Of a stretch of 12,383 nt of DNA, positions 6,871 to 12,383 are shown piece after piece. The translations under genes and the position numbers were made by a program. Each line of letters starts with the position of its first letter. Positions within the stretch are counted from its first letter, which is position 1. The DNA is from Deltaproteobacteria bacterium (GTDB lineage: Bacteria > Desulfobacterota > Desulfuromonadia > Geobacterales > Pseudopelobacteraceae): positions 1-12,383 of the forward strand of contig JACRCG010000096.1 of the NCBI GenBank assembly GCA_016219145.1, in the 5' to 3' direction. The notes beneath the pieces are model-generated. The model did no database searches and was not told the origin of the DNA. It saw nothing but the letters and a program-made list of their open reading frames with translations.

Positions 6871-7010
6871 TGAACCACAGAGCAACTGAGCAACAGAGAA
6901 AACAGGCAGTTACATCAGTAACTGACATAACCAAAATGGTGAATATTTTTCTGGTTTTAACCTGAATTCTTCTTTGTTTTTACTCAATTGCTCTGTTGCT
7001 CTGTGGTTCA
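6871..7010. repeat. Long inverted repeat between convergent amrB and pepF
   Basis: The 32-base arms 6871-6902 (starting TGAACCACAGAGCAAC) and 6979-7010 match at 28 of 32 positions as inverted copies. They enclose a 76-base AT-rich centre. The arms contain degenerate tandem 7-8 base units (CACAGAG, CAACTGAG, CAACAGAG), like the hisS/dut element. It could fold into a large hairpin at the end of both converging transcripts. Confidence 0.8.
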
Positions 7011-7040
7011 AATGCTTTGTATAGGATTAATTTACATTCT

Positions 7041-7058
7041 GGCAGGTCATTCCCTGCC
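7041..7058 (-). terminator. Candidate terminator hairpin after pepF
   Basis: A perfect 6-bp GC-rich stem, GGCAGG/CCTGCC with a six-base loop, lies just past the pepF stop. The following bases on the minus strand (AGAATGTAAATTAA) are AT-rich but not a real U-run, so intrinsic termination is uncertain. Confidence 0.4.
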
Positions 7059-7065
7059 TTGACAA

Positions 7066-8835
7066 TCAGGCGATCTGTTTAAGCTCCGCTATCAAGCCTC
7101 CCAGAAAATCATACCCTTTCTGCCAGAAATCACTTTCGTTAATGTTGATCCCGGCCAGGCGCGCCGTATCGGCAGGCGACAACGCCCCGCCTGATTCCAG
7201 CAAGTCGCGGTAACCGGGCTTGAATTGATCGCCCTCTTCGCGATACTTCTGGAAGAGCGCCAGAACCAGCAGTTCGGCGAAGGTGTAGGAGTAGCAGTAG
7301 AAGCGGCTGTGAATAAAGTGGCTGATATAGCTCCAGCCCCAGCGATAGGCTGGAATCATATCCACCGAGTCACCGAATAGTTTACCGTTTTCCTCCAGCC
7401 AGATATCTGCAATCCGGTCGTTTGACAGCAAGCCGCTTCTCCTCTCGTCATGCAGGCGCTGCTCGAAGCGGGTCAGGACGGTTTGGCGAAAAGTGGTGGC
7501 GATTATGTCTTCGATCTTGGCACAGAGCAGTGATTTGCGGACAAGCGGATCTGTTTCGCCCTCCAGCATCCGGCGGGTTAGCAGCATTTCACCGAAGACA
7601 GAGGCGGTCTCGGCCAGAGGCAGCGGTGCGTGGTAGTTCAGCAGGGTCTGTTTTTGCGATAGGACAAAGTGCAGACCGTGACCGGCTTCGTGGGCAATTG
7701 TGGCCAGATCACGCAGCGTGCCGGTGTGGTTGAGCAGCAGATAAGGCGGCTCTTGCGGCGAAATCCCCATTGCAAAAGCGCCCCCGGATTTGCCGGTTCT
7801 CGGCAGAACATCCACCCGGCGATCACTGAAAAACGCATCGACTATTTTTCCGAAATCGGGATCGTAGTCGCCGTAAGAGTCAACCACCAGTTTCCGTGCC
7901 TCCTCAAAGTCGTACACCCGCTCAGTCTGGGCCACGGGCGCATAGATATCGCAGTTACGCAGTTTCCCGACCCCCAGCATTTTGGCCTTCAGGAGGAAGT
8001 ACTCCCTGGCCAGCCCATAGTTGGCCTCGGTGACACTCATCAGGTGCTCAACCGCTTCGTCCGGAATCTCGTTGCCGATGTTGGTCGGTTGTATCGGGGA
8101 TGTAAAACTGCGCAGTTCCATCTCCTGGGCATGGTCAAGGGCCATGTTGTTGAACACGGCATTATAGACGATGCCATGCTCGCCATGTTTTTCCAGAAAG
8201 GTGGTCAAGGCCCGGAAACGGACATCGGCGGAGTTGTGATGCAGCAGTGACAGTAGCTCCTCTCCGGTAAATTCTTTCTCCTGGCCGTCCAGTTCCATCT
8301 TGTAGCAAAATGAGGCTGAAAGTTCGTCAAACAGTTTGGTAAAAGCCCGGACGCCGGTCAGATCCTTGCGGGTCAGCAGGCGCTCCTCGTTCTCTTTCAG
8401 GGTATGGGGCCGGAACTTGCGGATCCCGCGCAGATAGTGCAGGTAGTTGGCGGCGCCGGGGGTATGACAGAATGATTCGAAACGGCTGTCATCAAGTCCC
8501 ATTAGTTCAAGTTCGAAAAACAGCAGCTCCTGCGAAAGCCGGCTGCCCAGCTCGGAACAGCGCTGGGAGAGGGCGCGGCATATCTCGTTGCCGGAGTCTG
8601 CGGCAAACAGGAGGTGGGCGTAGCAGAACGGTTTTGACATGCGCACCTGGATATTTTCGTATTCAACCAGCGCAGACAGAAGGGTTGTGTCATCCAGAGC
8701 CGCAATTTTTTCAAAATAGCGGTTGCGAAAGTCGGCTGCCAACTGCTCAAAAGAGTTGAGCTCTGCTTCCAGCTCAGATGAATCAGGAGCCGGATAGAGC
8801 AGGGCGGTATTCCAGGTCAGGTCGGTCTGGTGCAT
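7066..8835 (-). CDS. pepF: M3-family oligoendopeptidase (PepF-like)
   Basis: 589-aa cytoplasmic zinc metallopeptidase of family M3, which cleaves short peptides and usually serves peptide recycling. The zinc site is HEAGH at 382-386 (TIAHEAGHGLHF), with the third ligand probably E409 in LAETASVFGE, 27 residues after the first His as expected for the family. GGAFAMGISPQEPPYLLLN (351-369) and the Tyr/His-rich YSYTFAELLVLALF near the C-terminus are typical of PepF/M3B enzymes. No signal peptide is seen. The ATG at 8835 has GGAG six bases upstream. The gene is transcribed alone, divergent from lysR, and ends facing amrB. The exact M3 subgroup is not certain, so the symbol is by similarity. Confidence 0.93.
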   Translation of the reverse strand: MHQTDLTWNTALLYPAPDSSELEAELNSFEQLAADFRNRYFEKIAALDDTTLLSALVEYENIQVRMSKPFCYAHLLFAADSGNEICRALSQRCSELGSRLSQELLFFELELMGLDDSRFESFCHTPGAANYLHYLRGIRKFRPHTLKENEERLLTRKDLTGVRAFTKLFDELSASFCYKMELDGQEKEFTGEELLSLLHHNSADVRFRALTTFLEKHGEHGIVYNAVFNNMALDHAQEMELRSFTSPIQPTNIGNEIPDEAVEHLMSVTEANYGLAREYFLLKAKMLGVGKLRNCDIYAPVAQTERVYDFEEARKLVVDSYGDYDPDFGKIVDAFFSDRRVDVLPRTGKSGGAFAMGISPQEPPYLLLNHTGTLRDLATIAHEAGHGLHFVLSQKQTLLNYHAPLPLAETASVFGEMLLTRRMLEGETDPLVRKSLLCAKIEDIIATTFRQTVLTRFEQRLHDERRSGLLSNDRIADIWLEENGKLFGDSVDMIPAYRWGWSYISHFIHSRFYCYSYTFAELLVLALFQKYREEGDQFKPGYRDLLESGGALSPADTARLAGININESDFWQKGYDFLGGLIAELKQIA

Positions 8836-8877
8836 TGTAGTCTCCGTATCAGCGTGTGGTTTTGATTCAGGCCTGTG

Positions 8878-8906
8878 AAGTTACTACGAGATGGATGTTG
8901 CGTCAA
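8878..8906 (-). promoter_or_regulatory. Candidate sigma-70 promoter for pepF
   Basis: On the minus strand, TTGACG, a 17-base spacer and TAACTT lie about 45 bases before the pepF start. The -35 hexamer is strong (TTGAC exact), while the -10 is weak. Confidence 0.4.
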
Positions 8907-8940
8907 GGCAAGGCTCTGGCGACCCCATTGTTATTTGTTG

Positions 8941-8968
8941 TTGAGGTAATATCAAAACTGTGTATATT
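8941..8968 (+). promoter_or_regulatory. Candidate sigma-70 promoter for lysR
   Basis: TTGAGG (8941-8946), a 16-base spacer and TATATT (8963-8968) precede lysR by about 42 bases. The overlapping TTGTTG at 8938-8943 is an alternative -35 with a 19-base spacer. The whole promoter is covered by the dyad at 8945-8971, as expected for autoregulation. Confidence 0.45.
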
Positions 8969-8971
8969 ACC
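8945..8971. promoter_or_regulatory. LysR-type operator (T-N11-A dyad)
   Basis: GGTAATAT-N11-ATATTACC is a perfect 8-bp dyad with an 11-base centre. It therefore contains the T-N11-A core known for LysR-type regulators. It sits in the divergent pepF/lysR gap, where such regulators classically bind, and overlaps the lysR promoter. Assignment to the adjacent LysR protein is inference. Confidence 0.65.
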
Positions 8972-9010
8972 GATGAATGCAATCGTTATTATCGATAGAG
9001 GTGTCAGATT

Positions 9011-9910
9011 ATGACCTTGAAGCAATTGGAAGTGTTCGTTGCAATCGCCGAAACCCATAGTTTTTCTAAAGGCGCAGAGAAAACCTTTATCACGCAATCT
9101 ACTGCCAGCCAGCATATTCAGGGTCTGGAGGAGGAGCTTGGAGTTCGGCTGTTTGACAGGGGCAGGGGAGGGGCGCTGCTGACCGAGGCCGGTAAACTTT
9201 TTCTGGGCCGTGCAGTCAGGATCCTGGGCAATTGTGAAGAGTCCCGTTCTGCCATCCGCCGTTTTCTCGGCATGGAAGATGTTGTGCTTAAGGTCGGGGC
9301 CAGCAATATACCGGCGGTTTGCCTGATTCCGGCAGTTTTGGGGCGTTTTTTGAAGCAGTGCAGCAAGGTCAGGCTGGAGGTGATTCAGGGCGATAGCCGT
9401 TCAGTGTTGAAGCAACTGGTGGATGAAGAAGTCGAACTGGGATTTGTCGGTGGTAAATTTGATGACGAGCGGGTTGTTTTTGAACCCATTGGAGATGACA
9501 GGATAGTCTGCGCAGTGTCGCCGGATTTTGCCGCCGGACGCAAGCAAAGCCTGAGTCAGGCCGAATTATGCAAAATACCTCTGATAGTCAGGGAAAGTGG
9601 CTCCGGAACGCAGCAGGCGGTCTACGAAGCGCTGACAGGAACCTGGATCAGCAGGGATGCGCTGAATATTGTGGCTGTGATGGGGAGTTCCGAAGCGATC
9701 AGGCGAGCTCTATTGAACGGCGTTGGCTACGCCTTTGTTTCCAGCAGGTCTGTTTCTGAAGAGCTTGCCAGCGGACAATTGACGACGGTAAGAATTCCGG
9801 GAGTCGAAATTAAAAGAAAACTTTATGCCGTCAGACGCGAGGGGCGGGAACTATCCCCGGCCGCCGCTGCGTTTCTGGCTTTGATGACTTCCGGTAGTCA
9901 TGATATATAA
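9011..9910 (+). CDS. LysR-family transcriptional regulator
   Basis: 299-aa regulator. Residues 1-60 form the winged helix-turn-helix: LKQLEVFVAIAETHSFSKGAE, then TQSTASQHIQGLEEELGVRLFDR, the classic LysR signature. A linker helix (about 60-88) leads to the periplasmic-binding-protein-like effector domain (about 90-295), with VGASNIPAVCLIPAVLGRF, VIQGDSRSVLKQLVDEEVELGFVG and RESGSGTQQA in the pocket region. The effector domain recalls the CysB-like group and LysR proteins found near selenium or sulfur genes, but the ligand cannot be told from sequence alone. AGAGGTG provides a ribosome binding site nine bases before the ATG. It is divergent from pepF, with a T-N11-A dyad between them, so it probably represses itself and may control pepF. 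Confidence 0.95.
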   Translation: MTLKQLEVFVAIAETHSFSKGAEKTFITQSTASQHIQGLEEELGVRLFDRGRGGALLTEAGKLFLGRAVRILGNCEESRSAIRRFLGMEDVVLKVGASNIPAVCLIPAVLGRFLKQCSKVRLEVIQGDSRSVLKQLVDEEVELGFVGGKFDDERVVFEPIGDDRIVCAVSPDFAAGRKQSLSQAELCKIPLIVRESGSGTQQAVYEALTGTWISRDALNIVAVMGSSEAIRRALLNGVGYAFVSSRSVSEELASGQLTTVRIPGVEIKRKLYAVRREGRELSPAAAAFLALMTSGSHDI

Positions 9911-9915
9911 AGTCT

Positions 9916-10047
9916 GGTAGGTTGAGTAACTGTTTCATCGTTGCCCAAGCGGAACAATGTTACAACTGATAACCATATCAGGGTGGGCAGGGGGGCTTGC
10001 TCACCAAATCACGTGCGCAAACGATGAAACTGTTTGCACACCCTACG
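9916..10047. repeat. Nested inverted repeat between convergent lysR and the response regulator
   Basis: Imperfect outer arms (about 9916-9950 and 10012-10047) share a perfect 11-bp core: GTTTCATCGTT at 9932-9942 and AACGATGAAAC at 10020-10030. Inside lies an 8-bp hairpin with one G-T pair, GGTGGGCA (9982-9989) and TGCTCACC (9998-10005). The outer ends read GTAGG and CCTAC. Its sequence is unrelated to the other repeats in the window. It may end transcription from both sides. Confidence 0.7.
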
Positions 10048-10067
10048 ATAGATAAGGCTCTCAGTAT

Positions 10068-10721
10068 CTAACTGTTTTCGACCGGAGTAATTCCGTGCTG
10101 CAGGGCGAACTTGACAAGTGAAGGGATATTTGTGACGGAAAGTTTCAACATGAGCCTGCTGCGATAGGTCTCAACACTTTTTGGAGAAATGAAAAGTACT
10201 TCGGCGATCTCTACGCTGGTTTTGCCTTCAACCACCATCTGTAACACTTCACGCTCTCTGCGGCTCAGGCTGTCAAGCGGGCTTTTGGATGGCGTGTGGC
10301 TGGGGGAACCGGCAAACTGCATCGGATTATCGACTCCGGCGCCGAAGTACATCTGACCTCTCATGACTGAATTGACTGCCTTCATAACCGAAGCACCGGC
10401 AGATTCCTTGAGGAGATAGGCCTTTGCGCCGGCTTGTATTGCCCGGAAAATATGCTCATTGGTGTGATGCATGGATAAAATGATGACCTTGACCGCCGGC
10501 AGCAGTTTGCAGATCAGTTGCGTAGCATCAATGCCGTTCATCTCGGGCATGGCAATGTCCATGATAATTACATCCGGTGTTAATGCCTCGGCCTTTTGCA
10601 GCGCATCACGACCGTCTACAGCTTCACCGATGACACACATCTCTCCGGTTGATTCAAGTATCAGCCGCAAACCTTCGCGCACGACAGCATGGTCGTCCGC
10701 TATTAATATTCTGACCGGCAT
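10068..10721 (-). CDS. NarL/FixJ-type response regulator
   Basis: 217-aa two-component transcription factor. The receiver domain (1-120) has the acidic pair D9/D10, phospho-acceptor D55 (IIMDIAMP), S83 (ILSMHH) and K105 (LLKES). After a Ser/Pro-rich linker (about 130-149), the LuxR-type DNA-binding domain spans 150-212, with SLSRREREVLQMVVEGKTSVEIAEVL and the recognition region SPKSVETYRSRLMLKL. It should be phosphorylated by the kinase encoded immediately upstream; its ATG touches the kinase stop codon. Target genes are unknown. The closeness of this pair to lysR is probably accidental, as they converge across a repeat. Confidence 0.96.
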   Translation of the reverse strand: MPVRILIADDHAVVREGLRLILESTGEMCVIGEAVDGRDALQKAEALTPDVIIMDIAMPEMNGIDATQLICKLLPAVKVIILSMHHTNEHIFRAIQAGAKAYLLKESAGASVMKAVNSVMRGQMYFGAGVDNPMQFAGSPSHTPSKSPLDSLSRREREVLQMVVEGKTSVEIAEVLFISPKSVETYRSRLMLKLSVTNIPSLVKFALQHGITPVENS

Positions 10722-12344
10722 CTAGGTATCCTCCGCCCTGACTCTGATAGTTATGGTAGTGCCTTGACCCGCCTCGGCATAAACCGCAAATTCAGCGCCA
10801 ACCAACTCTGCCCTTTCACGCATGATGGTCATACCCCAACCGGAGTTCTGAGGATGTGAAGGAGATGACGGGCAAAATCCTCTGCCCTTGTCGGCTATTG
10901 AAAAAACTATGGTTCCATTCTGGTTGACGAGTGAGACGGTTGCGAGTTTTGCATCGGCATGCTTCGCTGTATTCATCACGGCTTCCTGTGAGATCCGAAA
11001 GAGTGCCAGTACGACATCAGGCTTCACTTTCGGACTATTTTCTTCAGCCAATACGGAAACGGCTATTCCAGTGCGTGTTGAAAAAAGTTCGGCGTGCCAG
11101 CGCAAGGCAGAAGCCAGGCCATAGTCATCAAGTACCGGAGGGCGCAACCCGGCCATTATGCCGCGGGTGGTGCGGCTGATCTTTTCAATCAATTTGGCGG
11201 AGTCTTCAATCCGTGAACCGATTTTCTCGGACTCGACACTCTTGATGGAAGAACGTATGATCGAACAGTTCATTCCCAGCACTGTCAGGTCCCGGCCGAT
11301 CTCGTCGTGCAGTTCCGTTGCGATTTTTTTTCTTAACTCCTCTTCCATTTCTACCAGTCGGCGAGCGTAGCTGCGCAAACCCTCTTCGGCCTGTTTGCGC
11401 TTGGTGATATCAGTGTGGACACCTACGATGCGAATCACTTCATCGTTGTGATTTCGTATGAATCCCTCAGCTGAAAATATATGGCGTACTTGGCCGTCAG
11501 GGCGGACAATCTTGAATTCAACTTCGCGGCCATTATGTTCGAGTTTGTCCTGAAGAGATTCCAGCGCGCTGTCAAGATCGCCCGGGTAGACAGTGTTTAT
11601 CCAGGTTTCAAGAGGCATCGGAGCATCTTTTGAAATCCCGTAAATTTCATACATCATGTCATCCCATTCAACTGCATCTGCTGACAGATCCCAATCCCAA
11701 ACCCCGAATGAGGCCGATTTTACAGCCAGCGACATTCGTTCGTAGAGCAGACGATATTTTTCCGCACTCTCGAGGAGCGCCTCTTCAACTAGTTTGCGCT
11801 TGGTAATATTATTCAATATGAAACGATATATCGGTCTGGAGCTGGTTGTTAGGGAGCATGAGCCTTCCAGACGACCCTGGAAAGTAACTCCGCCGTATTT
11901 GACCATCCGCAACTCAAGAACTCTGATTTCTGGGGAGTCGGCAAGCTGTCTTAGATATGTATTGTAGCTGTCAAGTTTGGCGGGGGAAATAAAACTGGTG
12001 AAGGGCTTGCCAACCAGAGAACCCCTGGATGCACTCAGCATGATCTCAACTGACAGATTGGCATGCAGGATAAGTCCTTCTTCGTCCAGGCTCAAAAACC
12101 CGACCGGTGCAAGGTCATACAGGTCAAAATATTGGTCCTGCCGGGATGGCGAGTGATTCGCCTCATCATTTTGCAGCTCCAGTTCTGCCAAACGCGCCGT
12201 TAACTTGTGACATAACCGGATGCATTCATCGTGAGATAAATCGTCCGGATTCTGATGCATCAAGGTGGAATTTTCTTCGGATTGAGTGGGTAACGCTCTG
12301 ATTTTGTCGGTCATATCTTTTCTCATCTGTTTAATTGATCGCAT
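10722..12344 (-). CDS. Soluble PAS-PAS histidine kinase of the NarX (HisKA_3) type
   Basis: 540 aa from the ATG at 12344. The frame also has a TTG at 12356 and ATGs at 12326 and 12314; none has a good ribosome binding site, so the start is uncertain. In this numbering, a short coiled helix (about 40-62, ELELQNDE) leads to PAS 1 (about 70-180, starting YDLAPVGFLSLDEEG). PAS 2 is at about 205-315 (WDWDLSADAVEW to VGVHTDITKRK). The HisKA_3 dimerisation box ATELHDEIGRDL has phospho-acceptor H346. The HATPase domain has an N-box SQEAVMNTAKHA (N458), DKGRGF (485-490) and a glycine box reading GWGM, where GLGL is usual. No transmembrane segment or signal peptide is visible, so it should sense a cytoplasmic or diffusible cue. 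Its partner is the adjacent response regulator. The signal is unknown; the PAS domains show no clear haem or flavin residues. Confidence 0.94.
   Translation of the reverse strand: MRSIKQMRKDMTDKIRALPTQSEENSTLMHQNPDDLSHDECIRLCHKLTARLAELELQNDEANHSPSRQDQYFDLYDLAPVGFLSLDEEGLILHANLSVEIMLSASRGSLVGKPFTSFISPAKLDSYNTYLRQLADSPEIRVLELRMVKYGGVTFQGRLEGSCSLTTSSRPIYRFILNNITKRKLVEEALLESAEKYRLLYERMSLAVKSASFGVWDWDLSADAVEWDDMMYEIYGISKDAPMPLETWINTVYPGDLDSALESLQDKLEHNGREVEFKIVRPDGQVRHIFSAEGFIRNHNDEVIRIVGVHTDITKRKQAEEGLRSYARRLVEMEEELRKKIATELHDEIGRDLTVLGMNCSIIRSSIKSVESEKIGSRIEDSAKLIEKISRTTRGIMAGLRPPVLDDYGLASALRWHAELFSTRTGIAVSVLAEENSPKVKPDVVLALFRISQEAVMNTAKHADAKLATVSLVNQNGTIVFSIADKGRGFCPSSPSHPQNSGWGMTIMRERAELVGAEFAVYAEAGQGTTITIRVRAEDT
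10730..10734 (-). promoter_or_regulatory. Ribosome binding site of the response regulator, inside the kinase gene
   Basis: On the minus strand, GGAGG lies eight bases before the regulator ATG and within the last kinase codons. With TAG and ATG adjacent, terminating ribosomes could re-initiate here. Confidence 0.65.
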
Positions 12345-12357
12345 GTGATACTGCAAA

Positions 12358-12382
12358 GGTAATTGAATTTCGGAAATTTACC
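12358..12382. promoter_or_regulatory. Operator-like dyad upstream of the kinase operon
   Basis: AATTTC-G-GAAATT (12366-12378) is a perfect short dyad, and GGTAA (12358-12362) and TTACC (12378-12382) form outer inverted ends on a centre shifted by two bases. It lies 14 bases before the chosen start at the window edge, so the promoter itself may be cut off. Chance is possible in AT-rich DNA. Confidence 0.25.
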
Positions 12383-12383
12383 A

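Noticed and set aside
7669..8250. 193-codon plus-strand frame inside pepF
   Set aside because: It is an antisense shadow of the conserved M3 peptidase reading frame, with no recognisable motif or ribosome binding site.
1300..10067. CRISPR array, tRNA gene or insertion-sequence transposase in the gaps
   Set aside because: No regularly spaced direct repeats, no tRNA cloverleaf and no transposase-like frame were found; the gaps hold inverted repeats only.
12345..12356. TTG start for the kinase at 12356
   Set aside because: No ribosome binding site is seen and several ATG codons follow in frame before the first domain.

Overview
The window looks like chromosomal DNA from a Gram-negative, probably deltaproteobacterial organism of the Geobacter/Desulfuromonas type. 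The reasons are the trpS-scpA-scpB cluster, the many modular signalling proteins (REC-GAF-GGDEF, a PAS-PAS NarX-type kinase), a Cys-rich HisRS, and intergenic gaps filled with palindromic repeats. The taxonomic guess is inference from recognised families, not from a search. There is no tRNA, rRNA, CRISPR, prophage or transposase gene, and no gene-free stretch reaches 300 bases.

Layout. 1-1299 (+): the 3' part of a response-regulator diguanylate cyclase. 1300-1525: a G-rich palindromic repeat, then the hisS leader. 1526-2773 (+): hisS, converging on dut (2920-3384, -) across a long inverted repeat. 3385-3641: the divergent dut/trpS gap, which holds a second, inverted copy of the G-rich repeat. 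3642-6852 (+): a tight run of trpS, scpA, scpB and a MEMO1-family gene (amrB), with gaps of 1, 5 and 10 bases, probably one operon. 6853-7065: another long inverted repeat at the convergent junction with pepF (7066-8835, -), an M3 oligopeptidase. pepF is divergent from a LysR-type regulator gene (9011-9910, +). The gap between them contains a perfect GGTAATAT-N11-ATATTACC dyad. lysR converges, across a third type of inverted repeat, on a two-gene operon read leftward: a soluble PAS-PAS histidine kinase (10722-12344, -) and its NarL-type response regulator (10068-10721, -), joined as TAG-ATG with no spacer.

Most genes are housekeeping (tRNA charging, dUTP removal, chromosome condensation), interspersed with signalling and regulation. 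I see no clear new enzymatic or defence system. The most interesting material is non-coding: two inverted copies of a ~105-bp element whose arms are G-quadruplex-type G-runs on opposite strands, flanking hisS-dut; long inverted repeats of other types at all three convergent junctions; and the LysR-type operator between pepF and lysR.
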